Assembly (NCBI GenBank): GCA_031772625.1
Contig: CM062813.1
Location: 763,096,720-763,160,719, forward strand
From: Pinus tabuliformis
Lineage: Eukaryota; Streptophyta; Pinopsida; Pinales; Pinaceae
Direction of reading: 5' to 3'
Length of the DNA: 64,000 nucleotides
The notes beneath the pieces were generated by a model, which was given only the letters and a program-made list of their open reading frames with translations, was not told the DNA's origin and did not search any database. Position numbers and translations under genes: made by a program. Shown one piece after another: positions 1 through 12,299 of this stretch (position 1 is its first letter; each line of letters opens with the position of its first letter).

Positions 1-760
1 CACTTGGCTCTGATGAAGACATTTTCTATGATATTAGGGTTCCTAGAGATGTTTATCAGTACATTTTTTGAAATGACTGACATGTTACCTTCGGCACGAA
101 TGTGTGCTGGAGCCAAAGGGTTTGAAACCGTATAAACATTTCGAGTGAGTAGATTGGAGAACCTGGATTCGATTTCTTGCAATGGGGGAAGAAAGTATGA
201 ACGATGGTGTAAATCTTCCCAAGGTCGATCTACACCCATCATTGCTTCTAAGATTTATTCCTCAGATGGTAAAACTGTATCTAAGCAATCCATAGCAGAA
301 GTAGAGTCAAGGGTCCAAGCTGGGACCACATCACCATCTAACTCTTCCTCTGAAAAAGGAGTAGGATGATCGTCTGCAGAGTTAACGATAGACTGATATC
401 TAAGCTCTACTACAGAGATAGGGAATGCCATTCCACCAACTTGTCCTTCATCTAATGTGGTTGTAGGTGAAGGCAAGGTCCAAGGGTCTGAAAAATAACG
501 AGTTCGCAAGAACTCTTCCCTTGAAGGCTCTTTGGAGGATGAAATGACATTTATTCTAGCTATAGGAGTGGGAATATCAAATGTACCCATCAATGAAGAA
601 TACATCCCCAGTGGAGTCGTCAATTCTGTTAAGGGAAAATATCCCCTAGGGCTTTGGGTGAGAACCCTAGCAGAGCAGGAGTATTCTACAGCAAGAAACA
701 AGTATTCAACTCAGGCAACATGCTTAAACAAGATAACTATGCGAAGATGAACATACCCGT
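1..760 (-). pseudogene. Element I: gypsy pol relic, protease-to-RT linker
   Basis: This is a minus-strand coding relic that runs off the left edge; it is open from 701 to 255 and continues through stops to position 1. The translation includes GGMAFPISVVELRYQSIVNS and PWEDLHHRSYFLPPLQEIES, then a stretch ending near NISRNPNIIENVF. In plant Ty3/gypsy polyproteins, segments of this kind lie between the aspartic protease and reverse transcriptase; that placement is my recollection of the family. RT itself should lie left of the window. The first Met of the open stretch is not a natural start, because coding similarity seems to begin upstream of it, near 720-740. No gag or protease is visible to the right, so either a deletion or a different element abuts here. 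Confidence 0.55.
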
Positions 761-829
761 ATGTCCTTCGTTTAGGTAGTTCCAGCCAGGGTTCAAACCC
801 TCTACAACTCCTAATTATCTTCGAACCTA

Positions 830-1560
830 CAAATCAGCCAATTTGAATACACATAGCAGCATATAGATAAAGCATTATAGTGAATTCAACTTTATATCAT
901 ATATATAGATGGTTAATTAGACATCGAAATAGTCATTAAAATATAAACCATAATAATAACATTAGATGTATAGACAAAGTTGATATCAGGAACAAGACAA
1001 CATTTCTTTATTGTAGAAAACTATAATAAATACATGGAAAGAGTTCACCTGAGTCTTCCTCTTCCAGCTCCAAGCGGAACCGTCCTCCAAGTTTGTCCAG
1101 TCCCAGTCTTTAATAGGCTCCTTCCATAACCAATACCATGATATATCCAAGCATATGAGAGAACATCAAAACTCAAGGAAACAAGGGTTTCCTGAACTTG
1201 GGGAAGTTCTTGAAGCACAGGGATTCTTCCGACTTGATCTAGGGACAATCTCAGTATAGTAATTCTATCTCTTCTCTCCTCCTTAAGGCCTTCCCATTGA
1301 AGTCTTTTTATACTTCTCTCAAATTAGTTTTTTAGTTGGGAAACAGTTGGGCCACGGGGACTAATAGCTAATCAACAGGTAAAACCCGTGATCTCCGCCC
1401 ACAGTTAAGGAAATTTAATTTTTTTAAGTGTTTTAACACATATACGCAGGTTAGGTATAGACTAACCCATGTGTACATGCTTTTAACACAGGGCAAAGTA
1501 GCGTACAGGGAGTAAAACACTGTTTTTTAAATATTTGGACCAAGTCTGGAAGGAGGGGTT
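830..1560 (-). repeat. LTR-like region, minus strand (element I or a neighbour)
   Basis: A TATA box lies on the minus strand at 1304-1313 (GTATAAAAAG). About 300 bp downstream of it is an AATAAAG polyadenylation-like signal at 1006-1012 (minus). The LTRs of F and C in this window have a TATA box at a similar distance from the corresponding A/T-rich block. I cannot fix the TG...CA ends, and no second copy is present in the window, so the assignment rests on architecture only. Confidence 0.35.
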
Positions 1561-1931
1561 GCCCTAGGCCATAAACCAAGCATCACAAGTACAAAGGGTG
1601 ATATTTGTAGCTATAACAATATAAAAACAATAAGTTAACATATAACATGATCATCAACAACATATAACATAATCATCGAGCTAACTACAAGTTAACATAT
1701 AACATATTCATCAACGACATATAACATAGTCATTAAGTTAACTAGCATAAAACAACAACAACAATGCATATAACAACAAGTTACTATCATTCATGACTAT
1801 ATGACACATGGGCATATGACTACACTAATCAAATAGCATTTATCATACCTGTAACCATAATAACAATAAATTACAAGCATGTATATAACCATAATGTATA
1901 TAACAATCCCTTAACTAACATACCTACATGC
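1561..1931. repeat. AT-rich spacer with degenerate short repeats
   Basis: There is no gene here. Four to five degenerate copies of a unit like AACATATAACATAATCATC lie at about 1637-1735, followed by further CATATAACAA-rich sequence. This is low-complexity DNA between the LTR-like region and the start of element G. Confidence 0.5.
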
Positions 1932-4033
1932 TGATGAGCCCCAATTTTTGGTACAATTTGGGCTCATATTGGCCTACTTACCTTGTTCAACCATTCATCT
2001 TTTACCACTTATGCATTCATTTCTTAGTATATTTGTGTTGTTTGTAGGAAGAAGGGCAGGCATTATATCGACGTGACTAATACATGATGATTTCAGGTTT
2101 TTGGCATTGAAGAGAGCAAAAGACCACGCAGAAGGAGACAAGGAGACAGCAAAGGTGGCATTGCATGTTTATAGGGAGGTTGTATACAGCTTTAAATGAC
2201 TTCCCTCGTGCTCTTCACCTTAACTCCGAGCTCTAACAGCTCTCCCCACCGAGCTTAAAGGCAGCCAACACGTTCTACAGGATCAGCAGTCTTACAGCAG
2301 TTTGACTTTCAGTTGGACAGCCAAGCTCCACGAATGAAGGCAGCTAGCTTGATCCTCATTTTGTATAAATATGAAGGCCGTAGCCTTTGTTAGAAGCTTT
2401 TTGACTTTTGGAATTACTATTGTAATCTCTGAGCATGAGTTACAGCTCGGTTTTTGTTGTTTTGTAAGCCAGTTTTGGCATGACATTAGACTTCTGATTA
2501 TGAATAAAGGCAAGTAGATTTGGATCTAATTCTGAGTTTTTAAGGGAGCTATAGCTCTCAGGTTAGGGCACAACTTGAGAGCAATAGACCTCCTCTGTTT
2601 TGTAGTGTTATTTGCCTTTCGTTCCAGCACTTTGTTTCTTTACTTTGACATGCAATTCGAATTTACAGTCTGCTGATTTAGTTTTTATGTGATTGAGTAG
2701 GATTAGCTTATGGTTACTTTGCTTTTAGTTGCTTAGATCAGGATAGGAGAGTTGTAATTCATTGGAGCTCCAGAAAAAGTTGAAAGGACCTCACTGCCAT
2801 CTCTGTTTGGAGATTGGGGTGCAGTCTGTCCCAACCACAAAAAAAACGCAGTCTTCTTACGTTCATGCAAGCTGCAACATAGTTACCTTAATCATAGATC
2901 CATCCATGCACTCTGATCTTCAGCATTACTTCTTCGTTTCACTTCCATGCACGAGTTTCCTTCACAATTTACATTGCTGTTCATCTATTTTATATCACAA
3001 GTAGCTTAGGTTAATGAGTTCTCATTTTGGTGACATTCATAAGCAATTTGTTTTATTTACACTGCTCCACATCATTCCATTTCCTTCCTCTTCTTGTCAA
3101 CCACACCTAAAGCCATCTACTCGACCTCTGTTCAGCTCGTTCACCTTCCAACTCTTTCATTGCCCACGTAGCTTCATCTTTTTGACCTTTCGTTGATCCC
3201 ATCCTTCTATCCACCAACCACTTCGTGCACTCTTCCTCTGTCCTATTTCTCTGCCCCTGAGTCATCACAAGCTCCATCTCCACCTTACCTATCCACCCAT
3301 ACCACTCCATCACCTCGCCATCACCTAAAACTCCCATGGTAGATCATCCTGTAGAAGTTAGCAGACTTCCTGTAGAAATCCCTAAGTTTCCTGTAGGATC
3401 CCCTGCAGACATCCTGTAGGAGCTTGCAAACTTGGGTGCCGAGCATCCAAACGTTGTAGACTTCTGTGGACCGATGCTAAGGATCCCCTGGGACCTCTCC
3501 TAGCCCCCCTGACCTTTCCCAAGCTTTCCTTCCCTTCGAACCGCTCCTGCACAGTCAAACCCTAATCAAAAGCACCATCACAATAAATCCAACCACTTAA
3601 TGACAAAATACAAAAACATGTCTTTTCAGATGCAAGTAGCTTAGATTCATGTATTCAACTCACTGCAAGTAATGGCATCATTGGTAGAAGTTTCATTCAC
3701 ATTTTTGCATTGTAAGGGTCAAGCTAGTTAAATTAGGGTTTATTAGGGTTTCCATGCTTTGTTGGCTTTCAATTTCCTTTTTGCAAAGTAGGTTAGCTTC
3801 CTTCAAGATAGCTTTCATCCATCACTCATAAAGCTTCTTCTGAGAGCATATAGAAGTTGGCTTGAGCCCTAGCGGACTTGTGCCAGCTGACCAAGTGACA
3901 GCTGCGACAAGAGCTAGTACTTGTGCATACAGCACCGTCGCTTCCAAGTTTGTACGAACTACCGGGTTGATAAAATTAGAGATAGGAAGCTCCAGGAGTT
4001 GTAGCATTATTGCTACAATACTGGAGCCCACCA
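1932..4033 (+). repeat. 5' LTR of element G
   Basis: The LTR is about 2.1 kb, from TGATGAGCCCC at 1932 to CCCACCA ending at 4033, seven bases before the primer site. A TATA box (TATAAATA) lies at 2364-2371, which puts the transcription start near 2400. The first 35 bases hold an imperfect inverted repeat, GAGCCCCAATTT against AATTTGGGCTC, with a short loop. Both boundaries are inferred from the TG/CA rule and the primer site, since no second copy is present. Confidence 0.6.
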
Positions 4034-4039
4034 TCTTTT

Positions 4040-4057
4040 TGGCGCCGTTGCCGGGGA
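4040..4057 (+). other. Primer-binding site, tRNA-Asp type (element G)
   Basis: TGGCGCCGTTGCCGGGGA is complementary to the 3' end of plant tRNA-Asp including its CCA tail. The same 18 bases occur at 37954 in element B. It marks minus-strand DNA priming and fixes the end of the upstream LTR. Confidence 0.9.
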
Positions 4058-4154
4058 AGCGTCAGAGTATTAGTAATTGTTGCTTTTCTTCCATTTTCTT
4101 ACTCTTACCTTCTGCTCAGTAGTTTACTTCATTTCCATTCTGCAAAAGTAGCAT

Positions 4155-4306
4155 AGACATTTCCTACTTTCATAGATTAACATTTCCTGCTTTCATAGAT
4201 TAGCATTTCCTGCTTTCATAGATTAGCATTTCCTGCTTTCATAGATTAGCATTTCCTGCTTTCATAGACTAGCATTTCCTTTCTGCAAGCGTAGACTAGC
4301 ATTTCC
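4155..4306 (+). repeat. 23-bp tandem repeat in the leader of G
   Basis: Roughly six copies of AGCATTTCCTGCTTTCATAG plus three bases follow head to tail. The outer copies are diverged and the last is expanded. The array lies between the primer site and gag, in the untranslated leader. Confidence 0.85.
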
Positions 4307-4467
4307 ATTCTTGCAATTTCATTTGAGCAAAGTAGATTAGTTCTTTCCTGCTTTCAGTTTCATTCTGCATCTTTTATAGTTAGTTGTAGATCAATCTGTT
4401 TCAGTTTTGCAGGTACCAAAGAAAAAAACAAAAGCAATCAAAAGAAAAAGAAAGCCTTTTCCCTTTC

Positions 4468-4740
4468 ATGCCTCGTAGGAACCGAGATAAATCAAGCAAA
4501 TTCCTACCAAACACCCCCACCACATCACTGAGTCACCCTTCTCTCTTCTTTGGTGACAGTGACCCAGAAGAACCTATAGGTGAACATCCTGAGATAGACA
4601 AAGATCCTATAGAAGAAGAAGAGTTAGAGACCACTCCATTTGAAGCTATGGCTGACAATAGAAGAGAAGATGAGAGAATAGAAGGTGCCTTCCCCATCCG
4701 AGAGACCAATGGAGAGATGAAAATGAAGTTGAACCAATGA
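4468..4740 (+). pseudogene. N-terminal gag fragment of element G
   Basis: A 90-codon ORF starts MPRRNRDKSS at an ATG about 410 bases after the primer site, where Athila-like gag begins. It is strongly acidic in the middle (DPEEPIGEHPEIDKDPIEEE), as gag N-termini of this group often are, but no structural gag domain or zinc knuckle is reached. Reading stops at 4738, and the following 400 bases give only short frames, so the rest of gag is lost or unrecognisable. The identification depends mainly on position. Confidence 0.4.
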
Positions 4741-5978
4741 AACATACCATACATACCTTCCACATCAGCAACAAGACCCTCAAGAACCATCCCAACCTCT
4801 AAGTTGACCAACCCCTGAGTCCCACTCAGTTTTTAGACCAATTAACCCTTAGACACTCCCATGATATGGGCATGCCTGTGTCCAGAAGGCTCTAGATACC
4901 CCCACAACATGGCATGTTAGCGTCCAGGGACCTTTCTGCTTATTGTTGTGGAGCCCAGGTCACTACCCAGAACTCAATGACACTTTTAGAATCCATGATT
5001 TACATAATAATAAGTCTTAAAAATCAAAAGTTCACTCCAGGACTAGGCCTGACCATCCCAACCGGGAATGACATTCTTTCAAACACTTGGCATCAATGCA
5101 ATCCACAAGAAATGAATACAAGATAGAGAAAGAATGACTGGAAACTCATATGAGACTTGATAAGAAGGATCACCGCCCTCTTTTCTTAACTGTGTTGACA
5201 TCAATTAGGTGTTTCATCCATTATCCTTTCAGTTACAAGTAAACACATGAAAATAACCATGACAATAACTAGTCATATAACCATGCTTATAACCAACATT
5301 AAACCATGAAAATAATAATGAGATAATAACCATTAAAGACACATATTAATAAGTACAAAATAAAGAGAACTTAGGTTTTATTAAACTTAGGAAAATCTAA
5401 CTAGGATCAGGACTTCCACATACCACTAGACCATAGACATGGCTAAACCAATATTTCTTTCATCCAATCACCCCCGTGCCATATTCTAAGCATGAATGTG
5501 GGATCTTGTGGATAAACCAATCGAAAAACAACCAACGGAATCCAGAGGTTTAAGCACGTCCACCCTCACCAAATCGGGATCTCACCAAAACCGAGCTAGT
5601 AATGCCTCTAGCCTCCATCACTATCCTTGAGGAATTTTCCATCTCCTTGTCTCTCAAGCTTTACGGCAATCCACACTATATAACTAGGCACTAAACTAAG
5701 ACACTAGTCTCTTAGGCTTTATTGCAATCCACACCTGACCAATAGGCCCTAAATTGAGACTCCACCCTCAGGATTTACTGTGTATCCCTTCAAAACCGGT
5801 CAGGTGATTCCTAGGCCTTTTAGATTTTACTAAGACCACCTCCGCCTTGAATTCCGAAACCATCAAGAAATTCCAAAGCTCAAAACCGAGAAAACAATCC
5901 CATCACACCATGGCTATCCAAAAAAAGGAAAGGCTAGGATGAAAATCATTGTCATAACCTGAAAAAAGCATGCCACCG
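4741..5978. other. Spacer between G and F, no gene
   Basis: No coding region is recognisable. At about 5655, 5713 and 5770 there are three degenerate copies of a 57-58 bp unit beginning like AAGCTTTACGGCAATCC or AGGCTTTATTGCAATCC. The rest is AT-rich sequence. Confidence 0.45.
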
Positions 5979-7000
5979 TGTTGGCATAGGGGGTCCTGAC
6001 CCAGGTTCGGAGTTAGTTGTGCCAACCAACAAACCCCTACACTACTATCCCTTTCAGCAACAACTCGCGTAGTGCAGACTGTAGTCTCACCCGAAGTAGT
6101 TTGGGGGGATGCAAGATCCAAGTTTCAGCATCCAAAGGATAGTGTGATGTCTTTAAGCACCATGTATTTTCCCTCATGCAGATCAATAAACTCCTAGGGC
6201 ACGTTACTGTAACTCAATTAAAGTGGTCTTCAAAGCTTCGCGAAGGCCCACGATTAGTCCTTGTGGACCTTTAACCGATGATTCTCCTACTTATGCACGT
6301 CATAAGAAATCCTAAATTGGAATTCGCGCAAATCTACTTAATTCGTCAAGAAACATAAGAGAAATCACCAAAATATTCATGGAAGTGGCTAATCATTCAT
6401 TTCATATATTACTAATATAAATACAATACAAGCGCATAGCATTTAATCAGTAATTCATAAAACATGTCATTTATCCGCAACATATAACATTAACAGAGAA
6501 AACATAAATACTCAGTAATTATTCAGAAAAATATCTTTATTGATCTTCAATTCACTGATTACAGACTCAAACATCCCTATGCACATAGCTGTAGGGATCC
6601 ACACACTCAGCTATGGACTCTAACTAGGCCTTCGTGTACTCAGCTGCAGAGCCTTCCTTTTTCTACCTAAGCACAGGAAGCAGAGCCTTCCTACCTTAGC
6701 TCCTGCCCAAGACTCTTCAATGAACCTAATTCTCTATCTAGGTTACTTCTCTATCTCGCTAAGACTCACTATTTATAGACTTTTCCATACAATTCTATGG
6801 TCTGCAGACCATGAGTGAATCTCAAAACTGACTCAAACTTTACTTAAAACAAGGGGCTAAGCCCCTTTGACTCTTATTCATCTACATGCTCCGCTTCCAC
6901 AAATCGCAGAGACTTTACATCTTTTACAAAATTGTATACAAAAAATGACTAATTAATTCCATTCTGCCCCAGGGGACCCCATCCCAATAGGCCCCCAACA
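5979..7000 (-). repeat. 3' LTR of element F
   Basis: The LTR is 1022 bp and is paired with 14326-15352. A minus-strand TATA box (CTATAAATAG) lies at 6769-6778, and an AATAAAG signal lies at about 6535-6545. The right edge ends GCCCCCAACA. The adjacent pre-LTR tract is only weakly purine-rich on the minus strand. Confidence 0.85.
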
Positions 7001-7753
7001 CAAAGATCATGACTTGCCCTCGAGTCACTCAACGGGTTGTTCTACTTTCTGGTGGAGTTCACTGAAAGCCTTGGCCAATGCTTATAGCTTCGTTGTACTT
7101 TGTTCCACTGCTTGTTGCACCTCCTAGACCAATTTATCTGTGGTTGGTCCCTCTACTACCTACGTAATCCATTGTGTCTGTTGCATAACCTTCATCTTCT
7201 CAAGAATGGTCTGTGAGAACTGGCTAGCTTCCTTTTTCCATGGCTCAAGCCATGCGTTGAGCACAAACTTCTTCTTATGCAATTGTTGAATGTGAAGAAA
7301 TTTTTCTTTACCTTCCTGTAAGCACACGAAACACTAGACTTGAGCCAACATCCATGCTGTCGTGTTGATTTCATCATATTGTCGTTGCGCTTCCCTAAGT
7401 TCCATGCTCAATTGTTGTAGCGTAGGATCCTCTTACAATATATTGTAGAGGCCCAGTGCCTGAGTGAAGATCTTGTTGCACCCTTGAACAACGACATCTA
7501 GCCGAGCCATGGATTCTTTAATCATCGCGTTCCTTTGTTCCCGAACCTCCGACAATGTGGTTGGCTGCAACTTTAACTGTAGCTCAGCTATCTACATCCC
7601 AAGGATGAAAGTCACCTTATCTACCTTCTCCTTCGAAGCGCGCACTGCAACAACCAATTTCCTTACCTTAGCTGAGGCCTCTACATCATTAGGTATACCC
7701 AATTTAGGTATAAATTTGTAAGCCTACTCGATTGTTGTGACTAGGTTCTGGCA

Positions 7754-10135
7754 TTATGTGCACAACTCCTCCTGCTTCTTCAGGGCCTGAGTCCTTTCTA
7801 TGAATAGTTGCTGATTATTGACTTTTAACTCACTGACGATATTGAGTGTGCATTTTTCTCTGATTTGTAGCTCATCAACAACCCCCTGATGTAGCGCATG
7901 AAGGGACTCCAGTGGTAGCATGGCAAGGTTTAGTCCCATGTATTTCACTTTTTGAAGCATCGCGCAATGCTCATCCGACTCCACGCGGACTGACCCTTCA
8001 GGTAAAGGAAAGACTCTGACATCCTATGGCCAGTAAATCTCTGTGACTGCACTCTTTCCCCATGTCAGACTTGCTTGTGTGCCTCTCACCTTCCTGAAAT
8101 CTGCCTAAATTATGTTTTCTCGGATCTCCAGCTCCCGCAAATCCTTTTGGACGCTCCTGAGAATATGCATGTATTGTTGCTCGAATTGTTGCAGCACCTC
8201 TATTGTTGTGTCCCGATTTTTTTTTCCGATCTCATTGAGATCACCCTCTATCAGCATCATGGGATCAACATGCATTAGTTTATCAAACTTTTTTTTCTTT
8301 CGGCGCCAACCTTGCTACTCCTACGTGCACTTCTTTAGGATGAACGGAGTGGTTTGCTCCTCACCACCACCTCCTTCTTTCCTTGGTAGCTCTTTCTCAT
8401 CAGTGTGGTGGGAATCGGACTTCTCGCTATCCTCTTGATCCTTTTGTTCGCATTCTGCCTTCACTTTTTCAGCATGCTCCTTCTCCATGCGAGCCTTCTC
8501 TACAGCTTTCATAGCAGCCTCCTTCTTTTGCGTAGTCAATGTGTGCACAGCATGCTTGGCGGCATCCTTCTTCTTCTGTGCAGCAGAGCTTTCTGTGCCT
8601 ATGCTCATTCCTGCATCCAACTCTATAGGCGTGCACCATTCCTACGGAAAAAGTCCCACAACTTCTTGGATATGTGTATCTATCACCATATAAGGAAACG
8701 GATTCCATTTCTGCTCAGGGTCTTTGTGCACCTTGATTGAGACCCTATGAAAATCAGCTTTGAATTGTGTGTAAGCCAATAGTTGCACATACAAGGTGGG
8801 AGACAAACTCGAATGTTGGTTAACTACCATATGCATATCCATCTCCATCATAACCCAAAAGATAGTTGTCTCCTTAATGCGCTCTGGATATTTTTAGGCC
8901 TATAATGAGGCAAACCGCGTCGCCTCAAGCAATTCTTCTTTGTGCAGAGGAAACTAGCTATCCTCTAGTACCTTCCAGGCAACCAAAACAATCAACAACA
9001 ACAACAAGGCGTAATGAAATCACTTTTTCTCGTCTCATGCCTCATGATAGTTTGCGAGGAATTCCTGACATAGATACTTGGTCCAGTTGTACTGAACCCC
9101 TTTTAGCGCACTGAGAGGTGAGCAATATGACTAACGTTGGAACTTCATCTACATGGCATTTTCTCATTACCTTTCCTTCTTTAATTTAGGTAGCCAACTG
9201 TACCGTCAAGTCTGATATGGAGGTGATAGAGTACACATGCGACTTTTTTATCAGACCAAACTCCTTCTTCATTTTATTTGCCAACTCTTTCTCTCCGGTT
9301 TTTCCTCCAAACTCCTTGGTAGGGTTCGCGCCTTTGTAGGGTAACTTAGTGATCCTGTGGATCAACATGTTGGTGATGGGGATAGGCTCTCCTAGCCATA
9401 GGAACCCATCATGCACTAGCATGAGGAGTTTGCGCACATAGATCGTATTAATGGGAGTGCGATGATAATGTGGCACCAACAATAGATTGACCAACCTTGA
9501 TTGCTCAACACCGCACACCCACTTCATGGGCTCCAAATTTGTAACCCTCGTGTCTTCAAAGTATATTTTATACATGTACTTTTGAGTCACCAAGTGCAGA
9601 AACTTTGTGTGGTTCGCGAGGTCCCAATCTTCCATTTTGAGCAATGGAATGCGCGCCAGCCTAGGACCCTCGAACACAACTTTCTTAGGTAGCAAAGGTG
9701 TTGACACTGAAAATTTTCCCGTATCGGGATCCTTCATGGCCTTAGCTTTTCCCTTGCATAAAGGGATACACTTAGGCAACCTCTTCATAGGCTCCACTCC
9801 TTTGGCATCAATATCCTCCATTCCCTGGAATTCTTCCTCCTCCAGGTCCACTATTTTTTCTGGCTGCTTATCCTTTTCTTCTTTTCCTTTGTTATGGTAT
9901 GCTTCCTCAGTGACGCATTCACACGCACTAGCTTCTTCGATTTTTCCTTTGTGGTTGGTTTCTTTTCCTTAGCCATATTTTTTTTTGGCCTAGCCGACCT
10001 CAGCGATGTTGGAACTTTAGGTGTAGCATCTACACTAGACACTTCTTGTCCTGGCACGTCGGACACAACGACTCCAGAAATCAGGGCTTCGATGGGGTTA
10101 GTGGCAGTCATTCTCTCCATAAATAACTCTCAGTC
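7754..10135 (-). pseudogene. Accessory ORF of element F
   Basis: This is a long coding relic between the RT deletion joint and the 3' LTR. The first part (10120-9851) begins MERMTATNPIEALISGVVVS and is very Lys-rich. A frameshift near 9850 leads into a 220-codon open stretch (9851-9186) with a hydrophobic, probably globular domain. Further stops are followed by a stretch with IFWVMMEMDMHMVVNQ (about 8850). Next comes an Ala/Lys/Glu-rich coiled coil with SAAQKKKDAAKHAVHTLT (about 8600-8330). Accessory ORFs of this type occur in plant gypsy elements and are often annotated as plant mobile domain or transposase-like proteins. No function is established, and I see no catalytic motif. Confidence 0.55.
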
Positions 10136-10204
10136 TATGGGAGAACAATTTTCTAGTGACAGGAATTCTTCCCAGAACGCTCATATCATAGGCGACAAAC
10201 AACA

Positions 10205-11480
10205 AAATGGATCGTGGACACATCCATCGCTAAGCTTCCGCAGATCTATGCAGATCCTTATTTCGCCTTTTTGTTTCTTCTCTCAAACCACCATTAGATT
10301 CACCCAATCGAATCCTTCAATAGGTTCTATGATGCTTGCCTCCAGCATCTTATCCAGTTCTTCGCAAACCTTTTCTTTATACTTAGGATTGAGGCGACAA
10401 GGCCTCTATTTAACATGATTTGCATATAGCTTTAATGTGATCTTCATAATGCCCAAATCGCTAATAATGCCATTTAAATCTGAAAACTTGGTGGGGAAGA
10501 GATCCTGGTATTCACGAAGTAATTTAGAAACATTATCTACTGTGTCGTCATCCCAATAATCTCTGATTTTTGCAAACTTTGGTTCTTCTCCAGTGCTAAT
10601 GTTTACTTGCTTTGTTTTCAAAGGTACGGAGATGTCCAAGTTTTCTCTTTGTGGCCCTTCGACTTCGTGATGCCCTTTTGCCTCCAGAATATTAATGTTC
10701 CTTGGGTCTTCTTCCTCCTTTTCAACGATCATTTTATAGCATTCCAAAGTGTCACACAGCTGGGTGCTCCAGTCTAGTTGGGTTCATTCCATAGGCTCCT
10801 TCAGTGTTCTGAAGATAACCGCTTTAATCTCTTGCAGTGCTTCATTGATGCTTGCAAACCCGTCTTCAAAACTGAAAGTCAATAAGAACCCTTCCTTCAA
10901 TACATCCATTCCACAGTGCCATGATGGAGCTCCATCTCAAGATAACAGTTCATGGGGATTGTAACCAAGGTATGAGAAAACATGTGCACCCATTCGGGTT
11001 GCGGTTTTGTCCCCCAAGCCTTAGTCCATTTTGCCAGGTGATCATGCAGATCATCCTTTCCATTATACTTCTCAGTCATTTTGGTATTAACACACCTAAA
11101 TCATAGCTTCATCATTCTTCTGTAATTTGGTCATCCAATAAAACTATCCTTATGTGTACCCCATCATCATGTAGGCTAGCATGCAATGCCAACTCTAATG
11201 CTTGGAAGCAGTGGTCCTTAAGGACTTCACACTCAAATTCATCCAAAAACAGATCTACGTCAGTTAAACCATCATAATAAGGTAATTTTCTTACCTCCGA
11301 CGAAACATAGCATAGCGACTTCGTCATCATATTACATCGCAATGTAGAAACTTCATGTAATTGATTCTTCCAATGCTCTAACTCCTCGCCTGAATCAGAG
11401 GTGTAGGAACTCTCTCGATTCCATGCAATCCACCCATCTTCCATCATATTGATCCAGTCCTAATCTCTCATCGTTATCTG
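10205..11480 (-). pseudogene. Second gag-like module and RT N-terminus of element F
   Basis: After the protease comes an acidic linker (11447-11112). It is followed by a segment with DLHDHLAKWTKAWG and MFSHTLVTIPMNCYLEMELH near 11070-10900, which looks like a retrotransposon gag fold. Then comes the RT entry region: EYQDLFPTKFSDLNGIISDL at about 10520 and, in a shifted frame, GEIRICIDLRKLSD near 10235. Translation similarity to RT stops there, near 10205, before the catalytic YxDD. The downstream sequence belongs to the accessory ORF, so an internal deletion joins them. Stops and frameshifts are common. Confidence 0.6.
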
Positions 11481-11499
11481 GTAAATTTGATCTAGTTCA

Positions 11500-12000
11500 T
11501 CATCACTTTATTCATAATCATGGACTGGTTCAATATAGTGAACCCCTTCTGTAGGGTCTAGTGGCACTATAACCCTAAGATACTTTCTTTCAAATGACAT
11601 CATTATTTTCTTCAAATTAATGACCCCATTCATATCAATAGTCCAATCGATTCCCAAGAGTGTGGGGTAAGGATTAATGGCATCAAAAATTTCTATAACT
11701 TCAAAGTCTACCACCACACTCGCACCTTCGACATCCACTGTTACCCCATATAATCGTCCCATGGGGATGCTTTTCTGTTGGTTCGCCATCGTGAGCTGAA
11801 TTGGAGACCACTACAGAGCAGGTCTCCCCATCCTTTCCCATGTATATTTCAGTAAAACATTCACATCGAACCCCAGATCCAAGATAACCTAGTCCATATC
11901 ATAATCACCTATCTGCGTTGTTAGCCTCATCTCTCGACCTGTTCATGCCTTTTTCTTTCCAATATTTCTAACCGTGTGGTGTTCATCAAGGGCCTTTTTC
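11500..12000 (-). pseudogene. Aspartic protease of element F
   Basis: The minus-strand translation contains VILDLGFDVNVLLKYTW near 11880, followed by an open stretch (11789-11508) with PYPTLLGIDW and GVINLKK. This is the retropepsin layout: a catalytic Asp-Leu-Gly loop, then an I-L-G motif before a final helix. The residue after the catalytic Asp-X-Gly is Phe instead of the usual Ser, Thr or Ala, which would damage the active site. A stop (TAG) lies a few codons upstream. Confidence 0.65.
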
Positions 12001-12299
12001 TTGCTGGCACATTTATTTATTAATTCTTGTAGGCCTTCCACAACCTTGCTATCGCATAGCAGCTTCATGCAGGTCTCCAAAAACATAGTGAGTACAGAAG
12101 GATCAACATATGCAGGCACGCTGAGTTCTTATATCTTTCCCTAGCTTCCTGAGGTGGAAGCCTTCGCGAAGCTCTTCTTGGCTTCCATAAAAGTTTCCTT
12201 AGCGCGATCTAGATCAAAGTCAGATTCTTTCTCTAATTCTTTGCGGACCCATCCCTCTTCTTTAGGTTGTTTACCTTTATCAGTGTCAGTCATCATTCC

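Larger units (their letters stand above)
1932..5150 (+). mobile_element. Element G: truncated Athila-like LTR retrotransposon
   Basis: The parts in order are: an LTR (1932-4033), a tRNA-Asp primer site (4040), a leader with 23-bp tandem repeats, and the start of a gag-like ORF (4468). Coding similarity ends soon after 4740, and neither pol nor a 3' LTR follows before element F at 5979. The LTR start TGATGAGC and the tRNA-Asp primer are typical of the Athila group (family knowledge). The right boundary is approximate. No target duplication can be checked because the 3' end is missing. Confidence 0.65.

Noticed and set aside
775-810. GGTTCAAACC-like B-box suggesting a tRNA gene
   Set aside because: No A-box, acceptor pairing or anticodon arm can be placed around it on either strand.
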